A DNA stretch of 64,000 nucleotides from contig CAJHNH020008461.1 of assembly GCA_905116865.2 (NCBI GenBank), forward strand, positions 215,001 to 279,000, given 5' to 3'. The notes under the pieces are model-generated. The model was given only the letters and a program-made list of their open reading frames with translations, had not been told where the DNA came from and ran no database searches. A program made the position numbers and the translations under genes. Below, one piece after another: positions 32,001 through 47,100 of the stretch; position 1 is the first letter of the stretch; each line of letters starts with the position of its first letter. The DNA is from Candidula unifasciata (lineage: Eukaryota > Mollusca > Gastropoda > Stylommatophora > Geomitridae).

Positions 32001-35000
32001 AGACAGGAAGGAGAACTTGAGAAGTTGTAAAAAGTCAGGAGTTAAGTTGAGCCAAGAATTGACATCACAGCACTCGGGGCAGGAGGGAGATCTTGAGAAG
32101 TAAAAAGACAAGAGGGAGGCTTTTAAAAATAAATTTTGTTACTGTTACTTAACTGCAAGAGCATATTCAACACTATGGTCTGAATTACCCATTGAAATTT
32201 TTTTTATTTTTTTTATTTTCAATTTCAGACAGAAAGATGTTATTCAGTTCCTCTTATCCAGTGGATGTGATCCAGACAGATACACATGCAGCCCACCTGT
32301 TCATCTTGCAGCCTTTACTGGGCAGGAAAACCTGCTCCAGTTGTTGCTGGATTCAGGAGCTAAGGTCAGTCTGTAGAAGTAGTGTTCTGATCGTAGTGAG
32401 CGATGGACTTCCATTATAGATTGATGCTGATTTATACACTTGTATTTATTGTTAAGGTAGTTCCATAGCAGGTACTGTCATTTGGCTGTGAGTTGACAGA
32501 ATGTTGTATGCTTCACTGTTGTGTTGTTTATGGTTCACCCCAATAGGTCACAAAACCAATAATTCTTTTTGGTGCCATTTCCCCATAAAGGCTGCTTTCC
32601 TGACTCGCAGTAGAGACTTGTTTACGAGACGTAAAGCAAATAGAATTTACTGCATATATGTCTGTACAAATATTAAGTGTGGCGAGGGATGACAAAATGT
32701 ATTTAAAATAGCATTTAAAGGTGTTTCCTTTTGGGGGAAAATTGCTTTATTTATATAAATTTGCTCTCATATTTTCTTCCATTTGCTACAGTGGTTACTG
32801 GGTCACAGGATCAAGTGTCACGCAGGCCGCAAGAGATGTCAGCCAGTCCATTCTATACTGCATTTATTTTTATTGATTACTCCTCTTACTCAGGGTAGTA
32901 GTGTTTCATATTTTGTATGAGAAACCAAATTTGTGCAGTTTTTCTTGCGACTTATTCCCAAGAAACCAAGAAACAGGAAGTATAGGAGGGTGTATTCTTG
33001 TATAATCTAGGACTCAGGGGATGAAAAGGTTAGGTCTGATACGTTGCCTTTCAGGGTCTGTGAGCCACAAACATTGCTTGCCCGGGCAGTCAGAATAGAG
33101 CCTCGGTGGTTCAGTAACAAGAGAGTTGCCTGCTATCCTATAGATCTTCAGTATGAACCATTTTCATATAAATGACCTGAGCTCCCAGTCTAGAAATTGG
33201 TATCAGGAAATAAGCTGGGAAGTAAAGCTGGCTGGCTTTTGAGCACATCGTGTGTGTATTGCCGGTTGGTCTATACACATATTGGTGAATCCCCCTTATA
33301 CTCAGTACATCAGTGCCATATTTTGGAACTCTGTACATAATGTTCTAAATACATTATATTCTTCTGTCTGAAAATTAGTCTCCTCATGTACTGTTGGGTC
33401 TCCCTTGATTCCTTTTGCCATTTGGGCTTCAGAGCAAGTACATCCTAGTTATACTATTATAATTTTTTTCATTGCTTAGAATGGGTGGACGATTTATCAT
33501 AATCTGTTGTTAAATATTCACAGGGCAACTTGAGACGAGGCATCTGCTATCCAAAGCCGCATGTACCAGTTTCCTGTGAGGCTCGTTACTTTGGATTTGT
33601 CCAGCATCCGGTGTACTTGTGTGGGACACAGCGGCTGACTCCAGTCCAGTGTGCCATTCATCAGAATCATTTGCCATGTGTTCAGGTGAGTTCTGCCAGC
33701 AACACCTGTTATAAGGGTCTGTTTATGGAGTGGTAGGACATCCACCTTGTGATAGACTAGATATCTGCTCTGAATGAGTGTAAAGCTGCTTGTCTAAGGA
33801 GGGTAGACTAGACAGGCAGGCTTTCACACAAAGTCCTCATGGGCATTCCACATACAGCATGACACACACTGATGATTGCTGTACAATTATTCACCAGTCT
33901 GTAAGGATACTGCGTGGTCTTGAAGCCCAGCGCCCGCCTCGAGTGCTAGAGGTCCCGGGTTCAGGCCCCAGTGAAGGCTGGCATTTGTTCACGTGGACTT
34001 CTAGTAATTTCCCCTGGTCTCTGGGTAGTAAGATTGGATGCCCATGTGTATTGTTGTGCACATAAAAATCCCTTGGCAGTTGGAAATCAAAACGAGTAGC
34101 CTAACATCACTGCCAGGGCAAAATTTGCAGTAAAAAATCTACCAAAGTATTTGAGTATCCTCGCGGGTGCTACAGAGAGATTCTTCGGACTCAGTCTTGA
34201 GTCAAAAGTAGAACAGAGCACTTATGGGTTGCCTCTTGTGCCATGATGTTGAATCATTGTTTAAACCTTAAACATAAACCTGTCACATCTAAATCTAGAT
34301 ACACACACATGTGGGCATGTGGGCGCGCAGACACACACACACAGTCAGACTACAGTACATGTCCAGTTCGGTATACATCCAACTACTTGGTATACATCCC
34401 CTTTAAGTGTGAAAAATTGTGCTTGGTATACTGCCTATTGGACTAGTGCATGTGATGACATCCCTCCTGTATCAACCATTAATATGAGCCCATCAAATGA
34501 CATCCCTCCTGTATCAGCTAATCATATGAGTGGTCAGATGACATCCTTGATGTATCAGCTAATGATATGAGCTGTTACATGACATCTTTGATGTATCAAC
34601 TAATGATATGAACTATTAGATGGCATCCATCCTGTATCAACTAATCATATGAGCTGTCAGATGACATCCTTTCTGTACCAAACAATGATATGAGCTGTCA
34701 CATGACATCCCTGATGTATCAGCTAATGATATGAACTATTAGAAACCTTCTGTATCAACAAATGATATGAGCCTGTCATTTATGCATCAACTAATAATAT
34801 CAACTGTTTTATATCTCTGCAGACAATCTTAAAGAAAGAGGGAACTGGCAAGAAAAGCCTATCCCCCCATGTTTTGCTGATGTATGCATGCACAGAGGGG
34901 GCATCAGATTGTATCCAGTACTTTGTGGATAACTATCCAGAGTGTATAAACAGTTATTTACAGGGAGACACCCCTCTACTGGCTGCAGTTCCCTGGGGAG

Positions 35001-38000
35001 AGAAGTAAGTCTTTGTTGTAAGTTCTGGAAAATGGGCTGATTTAAAGCAATTTCAAAGAAAAATGTAGATAAGAAACAGCTTTGTATAGCACACATCAAC
35101 ATAGATATAGCATGGGAATGTTGATATATCACATATCAAATTGTTATAGCACCTGTGAATAGGCAAAGCATTGGATAGCAAAAATGAAGCTTAGTATAGA
35201 ACAAATGAGAATTGGTAAAGTTAATTGGTGCCTTTCTGGCTTTTACAGGGAAGAGTCATTATATTGTGCTATATAGGATGGCATGTAAATTGGGGAGGGG
35301 AGAAGGGTGAGTGTGGCTGGCAAGACCCCCTCAGGTTAAGAAAAGTCTTCCAGTATCAATTTCAGGACCCATAGTACAAAGCCTAGACAGTATTGTAGAG
35401 ACACTTGTGTTGCCCTTGCATCATTATCCCTCTCTCATCCTGCCTTATTTAGTCCAAAGGAAAGGTAACACTAATACATGTGGAACAAAGCATGCTGCAA
35501 AAGCTGCTGGATCAGAAGAGCACTGCCTGCCTTTCAGAGCTTCCATCCTAGACCAGTTGCCAGCCAAGGTTAAGTGCCTGGTCTACCCAGCAAGAATATT
35601 ATATTTTCTGTTCTAGGGTTGAAGCAAGTATCATCTCCAATGTGCTCCTCTGCCCAAAGCTGTTGGTGCAATATCATTAGTATACTATGAGAAAGGATTA
35701 GTAAAGCATAAATGGTATGATGTCATACATTGAATGAAATTGGTGGGTAGTGTCAGACTGAACAAATCTTTTCTCATACATTGAGTGAAATTGATGGGTA
35801 GTAGACTGAACAAATCTTTTCTCATACATTGAGTGAAATTGATGGGTAGTAGACTGAACAAATCTTTTCTCATACATTGAGTGATTTTGATGGGTAGTAG
35901 ACTGAACAAATCTTTTCTCATACATTGAGTGAAATTGATGGGTAGTAGACTGAACAAATCTTTACTCATACATTGAGTGAAATTGATGGGTAGTAGACTG
36001 AACAAATCTTTTCTCATACATTGAGTGAAATTAATAGCTAGTAGACCGAACAGATCTTCTCTCATACATTAAGTGAGATTGATGGGTAGTAGACTGAACA
36101 AATCTTCTCTTATACATTGAGTGAAATTGATAGCTAGTAGACCGAACAGATCTTCTCTTATACATTGAGTTAAATTGATGGCTAGTAGACTGAATGAACC
36201 TTATCTCCCCCTTATCTCATAATTGTGAGAAATGTTATATATCATCGAATACTTGAAACATTTCACACGAATGAGTTTGGATGTCATCTTTTCATTTTAA
36301 TGTCACTTTTTAGTGCAGTCATTCATCTATTATTTCATCTTGTATTTTTGTCACTCAATCATTGCATCAGTTCTGTGTATATTATGCCTTCATGTGCCAC
36401 TCCATCTTCACTCCTTCATTGGGTCATCTGCTTTGTCATAACCTGTGACAACTATTGCATATTGAAAGAGTCAACTGAGTAACATCAAAAGCTTGTGTCG
36501 AGCATCCTGCTAATCTGTAGTCTGACTGTACACTGATACTGTATATTTGTTCTTCTCCTTTGCGTTCACCCAATGTAAACTCTGACGGCAAATTCTTATC
36601 TACTGATGAAATAAGTCTTGTTCTATAACTAGAGTTTTGCGTGCACATCCGTTTTACAGATCTGGCTTATTTATATTTCTGGTTCCTGGCCTCTTAGATG
36701 CACGCCGACTTCATAGGACACACCACGGTTGACTTTTACAACAAGCTGTCAGGGGGCAGTGGATCTGTTCTCTTGTCCCCACAGTTGGGCCTTGGAAACT
36801 ACATGGGTAGTTATGTTTTTGATACCCTCTAGCTCTTTCTTTCTTCAACTTTTCCTTCATTTGCCCCACTAATTAGATCACCAGTGTCCCTTACTGTGCA
36901 GGTGTGCTACCATCCTACTGAACAGTGGTGCGGATGTCCACCTGAAATCAGAAGGCATCCAGGAAACAGCCCTACATCGATTGTACAGACAGAATATTGA
37001 TGGGCTGTTCACAATTTATGACACAACCAAATATTTGCTGACTACCGGCCTTGAGCAGGAGGCAAGTAACTTTTGTTCTTTTACTATACTTTGTGTATTA
37101 TTTGCTGTGCACATTTTTTTTTTTTTTTTACAGACTCTCTGGTGGGAGTCTTGACACATGTCCAAACCATTTATCTGTTGTTTATGGTGTGGTTAAGTAC
37201 TGGGTCCGTACCAACTTGTTTCCTAAAGTGAGGATCTCAGTACTAAACCAGAACTCAACTACATAAAGAGACAACAGATGAATAGATGTAATGGAAGCAA
37301 ACTAGAGAGCGACCATGCAAGCGATGGATAGGCGGAAAATTAGAAAAAACAGCATCTGTGTAGTACACATACCAAGGTTTACACCCGATAAATCGTCAAA
37401 ACTGATGCTGAAAGGCAGAACAGGACTGGATGTGCTGAAGAAGAAAATACAAATCATCATAGTGATGATGGGTAGTAGACTGAACAGACCCTCTCTCATA
37501 CATTGAGTGAAATTGATGTGTAGTAGATGTAATGTTCGTTGATGAGCTCTATCAAGAGCACTATTAAGATTGATGTTCATTTCTATAAGGCTGTTCTTAA
37601 TGTCATCACTCCATCTTTTTCAAGGTCTTCCACTCGCTCTATACCCGTTGTAATGTTTTAGTGTTTCTCACTGTGGTAGATAGTAAGTACTAGGGCATTC
37701 TTGTTAGGTGTCTAAACCACTTCATTTGTTGTTCTTTGATGACCTGTAAGACTGGCTTTATTCCTAGCATTCATCTGATTTCATGATTTCGTATGTCTTT
37801 CATTGAAACTCCTGCAGCTCTTCTGAGGCATTTAATCTCTGTTGTCACAGTTTTACGTTCATTAGAGGATGTAATTGTCCAACTTTATTTATCACTGGCT
37901 GTTAATTTTAATCTTCTTTGTTATTTAACTGGTTTATTTAGAATGGTGTTTCTGTGGTTGTGTTGAAGAAGTATTTGCCTCTCATGGTTTAATCCCCCAT

Positions 38001-38094
38001 CTCATGACTCTTATGACCTAACTTCAGTTGATCAAGACTGTGTGCGAGAGAGACAGACAGACAGAGAGAGAGAGACAGAGAGAGAGAGAGAGAC

Positions 38095-38125
<31 letters not shown>

Positions 38126-41100
38126 GAAATTGTGACTACAGATTGATGACACTTGGTTACTTGGTGACTAAAAAGACATCAAGTAATGATTGTTTAATTA
38201 TTTTCACCAATATCATTACATGCGCTTTTTAGAAAGAACCAAAAAAGACATCAAGTGATGATTGTTTCATTTTTTTTTTTTACCATCATCCTCACTTGTA
38301 CTTTAAAAAAAAAAACACATCAAGTAATGATTGTTTAATTTTTTTTAAATCATCATCAATACTTGTAATTTTTAATTCTCAGCGATTATCCTCTCCTATT
38401 TGCAGATATTTGTGTTTCATTTTAACCTTATAAAAAAGTTTTTTTCTAATAGATATGTAGTATTTTCTCCTTCCCTTCTACATTCACATTTTAATCAAAT
38501 ACATCCTGAATCAAATACATCCTGAGCAATTTTAGATTGCTGGCATAAGTAAGTAGTTTGCTGTGTGGTTCTCTAGCTAAAAGTGAAACATAGCGCAGTG
38601 GTGCCACTTAGTGCTGTACACCATGGTGCATTTCCCACCCACTACCACTTGGAAGTGCAGTGGGGATTTTCCCATTTTCCCATCCTCTAGTTCTGAAACC
38701 ATGCTGGCATTTCACAAACTGTGTAGTATATTTTACAATAGCTGCATTCATTTGATTAAAGACAAGATGTGTTTGCGTTGACTGTTCTACAGGTGAATGC
38801 TTACACCCACCTTGGAGAGACACCCTTGCACATGCTGGTGTCTCATGTGTCCTACACTGGAGGCAATTATGTCGATCCTCAGAGGCAGATCTCTCGGGCA
38901 AAACTCCAGGAGGGCTACCAGTCTCAGGTTGGTTTTGTTTAAAACTGTTCAGATGTGGTTTGGTGTTGTGTAACAAGAAGAGGGGCCTTGCAGGGCATGC
39001 AAGTGTACAAGGACATGAGCAAGTTGATAGGCTTGCAGTTATGGCTACTGGGGAGGGGAGCTGGGTGGGGCGGGAACAAACCTTGGGCCAGATTGATATG
39101 ATGAGTGTCCCAAAAAGTAAGAGATTTATGAGAGTCACGTGAGGATTAAATCTGCAACCAGGATCGGACTGCAAGAGCAGCAAGTTGAAAGGTGTGTGGC
39201 CAAACAAAAGCACTATGCTGGAAGCTAAAGAAGATGAACAAACCAAGACAGAAATGGTGTCACAGCTGTTAACAGCTATAGGATTTACTGTGAAGGGGAT
39301 CTGGTAAGCACTTAAAGACTGAATGGTTTTATGTGTATTGAGAATGATCTGTTGACTGACTAAGAAAGGCATTTGATGACTAAAGAAAAGTTGTAACAGA
39401 AGAAGAAAAATTGAACTGGATAGTCTAAGATGTTGGCATAGAGGAATACAATCAGTGGACTTTAACTCGAAGAACATCAAAAACTGGGATGTATGGAGAG
39501 GCATGAAAGCCCGCACCATCTTACAAGACACATGATAATGTCAATTATGACGATTGTAATATCCCCAACCTTTAAATCTTGCCTTGAGTTTTCAAATCTA
39601 CCCATTCTAACCATGAAAACTGTTCAGCCATTTGACAAGCGTCCTCTTGTTTTGCATTAAATCATACTGGAGTACAGACCCTTATTCAACTTCCACCAAA
39701 TCCTTGTCTTCATGACAGGTTGTGTTTTGCAACAGAAGATTGCTATCAGATGTTGTAACCCCGTCTCATGTTAATCCCCTAAAGTCAAATCTTATGGCGT
39801 ACATGATTAATTACAGTCTGTTAACTGTTTCCTGTTTAACCGTGCTTGTTAGATTCAGCTCAGTGTTTTCAGTGTTCTGCACAATGTTTTTTTTTTTTTT
39901 TTTTTTTAGTTGAATGTTACAATGAAATATTACTGAATGTAAAATTGCCCAGTAAAATCAGACAGGTAAAAAATGCAAGCTGTTGGTTCTGCAATGTTCT
40001 CTGAAGGATACACCACTAATAAAAAAGTTTTAATAGTTGTGTGACATTGAATCTCTGCTCAGGTGACCCAGAATTATATAGAGACAGCAGAGATGTTGTT
40101 TTATAAATGGATAATGAGAACATGCTTGACAGATAAAAAGAGTAATAAAAATGTCCTGAAAGAAACTGACTCACAAAGAGAACTGATTGCGCTTATCACA
40201 AGGAGACAGTTTACATATTTCAGTCATGAGAAGGTGAGAACTGGAGTATATCATGATGGGGGGGGGGGGGGGGGAGTTGGAGGGGAAGAGGGAGTCTGAG
40301 AGAGAAGATGCAGGACAGTTTGACATCATGGCATGGAAGATCATCTGTGTTAGAAATGATTATAAGTACATGAGACAGAAGGTTGTAGATAGACATGACT
40401 ATCAATGCCAAACAGCATGGATTATAAGAAAAATAAGAAGTAACAAAGTTCAGACAGCTGTTTTTGCTTAACAGTTAGTTGGTGTGGAACCTTTAGAAGA
40501 CTGAGGCTAGTTAGAGATGTTTCTTTCTGGCATCTAAGTATCATTTTCATATTCAGCTAGTTGGTTTTTATGTTCAGCTAGCTGTATTGATGTTCACTCA
40601 TCTGCCATTATAGTGTGTAGAATCTACTTTTGAGGTATGGGCAAAATGGGGTGGGGGAAGTCTATGAGCTTGAGAGCTAAGGCTGCATGGCTAGTGCAGT
40701 CGCCATGGACTATACAAGTTAGGATTTTATTTTTGTCCCTGACAGGGAAAAAATCTGTAGCTCCACAGAGGATTGAAACCTGGGTCTCTTGCATGAGAGG
40801 CCAGTGTTCTTAACTGTTCACTCATCAGGCTAGCTCAATCTGTCATGTTTATTTGCTCCTGTCTATATTTTCTTGTATCAACCAGGTGTTTTTATGTTCA
40901 AGCAGGTGTATTTATAATCAACCAGGTGTTGGCAGCCATCCAGCTACTGCTTGAGTTTAATGCTGACCCGCACCTGCTGAACCGACCAGGCCTGACCTCA
41001 CTCAGTCGCATGCTGCACATTGGTCTCAAAGCTGTCCACTCCTGCGATCCCTGCGAATGTGTCTGCTCATCCCAACCGGACATCTTCATTCAAGATTACC

Positions 41101-44100
41101 GCCATGATTACAGAAACCTGGCCAGGGCATTGGAAATATTGCTGAAGTTTGGGTCAGAGGTCAACTTTGCTTGTAGTGTAAGTTGTGTCACCACTTATTA
41201 AATACTTATTTGTCTGTGTGTGTGTGTGTGTACATGTGTGAGAGAGAAAGAGAGATTGCTTAGTTTCAGTGTTCTTGTGCTGTCTGGGGTCAGTGTTCTT
41301 GTCCTGCCATGATGTCAGTGCTCTTGTACTGCCTGATGTCAGTGTTCTTGTGCTGTCTGGAGTCAGTGTTCTTGTACTGCCTAATGTCAGTGTTCTTGTA
41401 CTGTCTGATGTCACTGTTCTTGTGCTGTATGGGGTCAGTGTTCTTAAACTGCTTGATGTCAGTTTTCTTTTGGTGTATGGGGTCAGTGTTCTTGTGCTGC
41501 CTGATGTCAGTGTTCTTGTGCTGCCTGGGGTAAGTGTTCTCGTAGTGCCCAATTAATGTCAGTTTTCTTATACTGTCTATCATAAGAATTCAGTAAGTTT
41601 TGAAACTGATTATCATAGTTTAAGAAAATGAAGAATATTCTATGCAGACTTTCTTTGTCAGTTGAGATGAGAAAGATGATTCTCCAGAGCTATGTTGTAC
41701 TGCTATATGGAAGTGAATCATCGACAGTTGGATGATTAGTGACACCTTATATGGATGTGGCAGAGATGTGGTTTTATTGAAGAATGATGAGAACACAATA
41801 AGAAGAGTAATGAAGATATCTTGGAAGAAACGTACTCACAAAGAAAACTGATTGCCCACATCAGAAGGAAGCAGTCTTTAGTAATCATGAGAAGAAGAGT
41901 ACATCATGACGTTGGGAAAGTTGGATTGAAATAGAAGCAAAGAGTCATAGTTTGACATCATGAAAAATGGGAAAGTTGGAGTGAAATAGAGGCAAAGAGT
42001 CATTTGACATCATGAAAAATTATCTATGTTACAATTTATTTAAAGTACGCAAGATAGAAAGTTGTGGATAGACATGGTTACCAGTCAAACGACATGGACT
42101 ATAAGAAGAAGATATATAAAAGAATAATTTTGCAACATTTAACATAATTAACAGGTCTCAGATTTCTTGTTTTTAGGTTCTTAAAAAAAATTAGGTCTTG
42201 TTATATAGATCCATGTCATTGGTTGGTTGCTACTTGTTGTGTAGGTAGGCCACACCCCTTTGATCCTGATGCTGCAGATCCTTGTGTACGATGACCTGGC
42301 CAACGTCTGCTGCCAGCACAGAGAGGTACTTGGGGCCCTGCAGGTGCTGCTACAGAATGGGGCCAAACCCAACATCAGTGACGGGGACAGAGGAACAGCC
42401 TATAGTTTAAGTAAGATGTTTGTTTGTGGGCCTAACTTGGCGGCTTTTGCCAGGATGACAGGATCAGTTAGCTGCTGCTCTTTCAGGTGACATTGGGAGT
42501 TACTTGTTTGTCTGACAAATCTAGAATTGAATCTCAGGGAAGCAAAGGTTTCTGTTGTCCTGTAGAGTTAAAATATCATATAGTGTGAGAGTATGTCCCA
42601 TCATCATCAGCATTGTTTGTCTTGGCCAGTGGTGTAAGCTCTCATGTGTCTCTCTACAGATCTTGGTATTCTGAATCCGTTCCACTGATGTTATTCCACC
42701 TCGTCATCGTGTCAAGCGTCATCTCTTATGGTCTTTCTCTGATTCCATTAATCTTTCCAGTCATGTCTCATAGAGTGTGATACTGCTCCATTTTCTTTTT
42801 CTTATAGACTGATTTGTGGCATTGGTAATCATGTACTGTCTTATGTACTGTCTGTCAGTTTTAATACAGATGTTCCTCCATGTCATGATGCCAAACTGTT
42901 AATCTTTTCTCTTGGTCTCCTTCTGCCTCTTCCCCCCACACCTCCTTTCACTGCTGTTGTCACAGCATACTCCAGTTTTTTCCTTCTGAAAAGGGAATGT
43001 CCCTTAGAGGGAGACCATGTCCCCTAGTATGAGATCATGCCCTATGGAGCGAGATTGTGTCCATACCTTCTGTGAAGTTCAGGGTACTTGTGTCCACACT
43101 TGCAACCCTCTCCTTGCTTCACAAAACAAAACCAGGCATGCCCTGAACTGGTGACTAAACATAAAAACTTTTTGGTACCTCTACAACAAAGAGTAAAATA
43201 AAGAAGACACATTAGTGACCAGATCCCCAGCTGGCTCGCTGGTAGACAACTTCATCGCTGGTCAGGACAGTATTTAGGTCTGTCTGCTTTGATCACATCA
43301 TTACTGCAGATGTTCTTTTTTGGGGCTTTTGGTGGCATGCAATGCTAAGTCATTTTATCTGGCGCACATAACCTAGTCACAAATATAACCTAAAGCTTTC
43401 CCTTCGGGGATGCTGGTTGAATATGGCGAGTTTTTCCCCCAGCAAAGCAACAGAACGGGAAGACTAAAAAAGCTGTAATGTATGTCATTGTTACAGGGTA
43501 AAATAGGGAAGACTTAAAAAAGCTGTAATGTATGTCATTGTTACAGGTTAAAATAGGGAAGACTAAAAAGCTGTAATGTATGTCATTGTTACAGGGTAAA
43601 ATAGGGAAGACTAAACAAGGCTTTAAGGTTCTCTTCATCCTAAAGCAAAAGAATAAAGATTAAACATGTCAATAAGGTACATATCTATACATCCTGGAGT
43701 AGAAGGCTAAAGACTAAATAACATAATAAAGAACTGTTAGATCACAGGACAGAAGAGACAGTAACGACAACATCACAGTTGTTTATATCCATAGGAACCA
43801 TATCTATACACTTTGATAGTGTAAATGTTGCCTGATTTCTTTAGTATATGCTGGTCCCCCAAAAAATTGCGGTCACATATTCACTGGTTGGTTAATACAT
43901 GAGAAGAATAAATAGCCAATCACACATGGTGCAATCCTTGTGACAGAAAGAGTTGAGGCACATCTGCAGACCAGGATTATTAATGTTCTTGTTATCTTCT
44001 TCTTCTTTCGTTCGCATGAAATAAATTGTCTATATCTGCAAAGCTGTCTCTAGTATGAATTTCACTGTCTTTTGTAATTCACTAAGCGGCCCGTAAAGTT

Positions 44101-47100
44101 TGACTTCCACAAGTGTCTCTTTTGGCCAAAGGTTTTGCCTGAAAGCGTTGAATCTGGGACAGTCTTGAAGGATGTGATCTGTTGTTTCAGGTGCCAGTCC
44201 ACAAGTACACATGGCTGATTGGCCAATCTTAAATTTGTTGTACATGTGGGAGCGAAGTCGATTGTGCCCTGTTCTAAGGCGAAGGTTAATGACTTGCTCT
44301 GGTCTGTCCATAATATGGTAATCATCTTGTGCCAGTTTCGGTGGCATTCTGATTGATTTGATCATTCTCTTCTTCTGTTGATAAGAGACTGGTATGTCAG
44401 GTTGTTCTTGTTATTCTGACAAGTTTGTGAAATTGTTTTTCTTTCGCTGTTTCAGTTTCAGCAATGTGCAAGCGATGTTTTCAAGCCAGGTACCAGGATG
44501 ACAACCCCAACAATCCTTGTCAGTCTCTGCGGCAACAGTTTGCTGAAATCATCAATGATGTCATGGCCCTGCTACTCCAGCATGGGCTGGAACCCAACTA
44601 CATCACCACCAAACTGGCACATCACTTCAGTGGCGGGGCTGGCAATGGTCTGATAGGTAGGGTTACGATGTGTGCAGTGTTAGATAAACTCTTCCTGTGT
44701 GGGTTCCTGGACTCCATTTTGGAGGACACAGAATAGCAAAAACATTTCAGTTTTTAAGACACGGTGATGTTTACTAACCAAACTTCCATGATGTTTACTA
44801 ACCAAACTTTCATGATGTTTACTAACCAAACTTCCATGATGTGTTTACTAGCCAAACTTTCATGATGTTTACTAACCAAACTTTCATGATGTTTACTAAC
44901 CAAACTTTCATGATGTTTACTAACCAAACTTCCATGATGTTTACTAGCCAAACTTTCATGATGTTTACTAACCAAACTTTCATGATGTTTACTAACCAAA
45001 CTTTCATGATGTTTACTAACCAAACTTCCATGATGTTTACTAGCCAAACTTTCATGATGTTTACTAGCCAAACTTTCATGATGTTTACTAGCCAAACTTC
45101 CATGATGTTTACTAGCCAAACTTTCATGATGTTTACTAACCAAACTTTCATGATGTTTACTAACCAAACTTTCATGATGTTTACTAGCCAAACTTTCATG
45201 ATGTTTACTAGCCAAACTTTCATGATGTTTACTAACCAAACTTTCATGATGTTTACTAACCAAACTTTCATGATGTTTACTAACCAAACTTTCATGATGT
45301 TTACTAGCCAAACTTCCATGATGTTTACTAGCCAAACTTTCATGATGTTTACTAGCCAAACTTTCATGATGTTTACTAGCCAAACTTCCATGATGTTTAC
45401 TAGCCAAACTTCCATGATGTTTACTAGCCAAACTTTCATGATGTTTACTAACCAAACTTTCATGATGTTTACTAACCAAACTTTCATGATGTTTACTAGC
45501 CAAACTTTCATGATGTTTACTAACCAAACTTTCATGATGTTTACTAACCAAACTTTCATGATGTTTACTAACCAAACTTTCATGATGTTTACTAGCCAAA
45601 CTTCCATGATGTTTACTAGCCAAACTTTCATGATGTTTACTAACCAAACTTCCATGATGTTTACTGGCCAAACTTTCATGATGTTTACTAACCAAACTTC
45701 CATGATGTTTACTAGCCAAACTTCCATGATGTTTAGATGTTTTTGGATGTCAGAATTTCTGTTTTTGGATGTCAGTATTTCTGTTTTTGGATGTCAGTAT
45801 TTCTGTTTTTTCCCCTTGGTTCCTGGTATTCTGAGAATCTTTCTGTAAAATGTAAGTTAAAAAGCCCCTATTTTCTTCCTTAATGCAAGATAGTCCACGG
45901 CTCAAATCCATACGTTAGTTCTGTATCACTTATCTGTTTATTGGTTCACCTAAGAGTATCTGATTAATAAACTTACAAAAACAAATATTTATTGTTTATT
46001 TTCTCTTTGCTGCAGAGATTGTCAAACTAGCTGGTATAGCAGTATCATCATTTGAATTTGAGCTCATCGAAAAGTGGATTCGAACTCTCCTGCAGTGGGG
46101 AGCTGATCCAGATCTTGAACCCTATCCATCTGAACCAATCATCTGTCACTGCCAAAGCTCAATCTTTCTCAAGAAGCTGGGCACACAACCAATTGGTCTT
46201 TATATACATGAGGTGAGATTGTATGTCTGTGAATTGTCTGTAAGATTGTGTATCCATGAAAAGGATATATTTATACACTTAAGTAAGACTGTATATCTGT
46301 GAAATATCTGCATGTGAGATTATATTTCTATGAAAAATTTAAATATAATTAAGTGAGATTGTATATCCATGAAATGGCTTTGTATCGTAAGGTGAGATTG
46401 TATATCCATCAAATATCTGTATCAAAAAGTGAGATTAAATATACATTAAAATATATTTTTGTATATCCATGCAGTGAGAGTGTATATCTAATGAAATATC
46501 TATTATATCCATGAGGTGAGATTGTATATCCATGAAATATCTGTGTCCATGAGATGAGATTGTATATCTATAAAATGTCTGTGTCCATGAGGTGAGATTG
46601 TATAACCATGAAATGCCTGTGTCCATGTGGTGAGATTGTATATCTATAAAATGTCAATTATATCCATGAGGTGAGATTGTATATCCATGAAATACCTGTG
46701 TCCTTGAGATGAGATTGTATATCTATGAAATGTCTGTGTCCATGAGGTGAGATTGTATATCCATGAAATGTCTTTTATATCCATGAGGTGAGATTGTATA
46801 TCCATAAAATGTCTGTTATATCCATGATGTGAGATTGTATATTATGAAATGTCTGTTATATCCATGATGTGAGATTGTATATCATGAAATGTCTGTTATA
46901 TCCATGATGTGAGATTGTATATCATGAAATGTCTGTTATATCCATGATGTGAGATTGTATATCATGAAATGTCTGTTATATCCATGAGGTAAGATTGTAT
47001 ATCCATTAAATGTCTATTATATCCATGAGGTGAGATTGTATATCTGTGAAATGTCAATTTATTCCACAAGGTTAGATTGTATATCCATGAAATGTCTATT

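Noticed and set aside
38608..39531. 307-codon minus-strand ORF
   Set aside because: It runs antisense through a real exon (38793-38927) and a LINE end, and contains no known motif.
44754..45848. Three long ORFs (301-335 residues) on both strands
   Set aside because: They arise from a 24-bp tandem repeat; a period divisible by three keeps frames open. No start context or domain.
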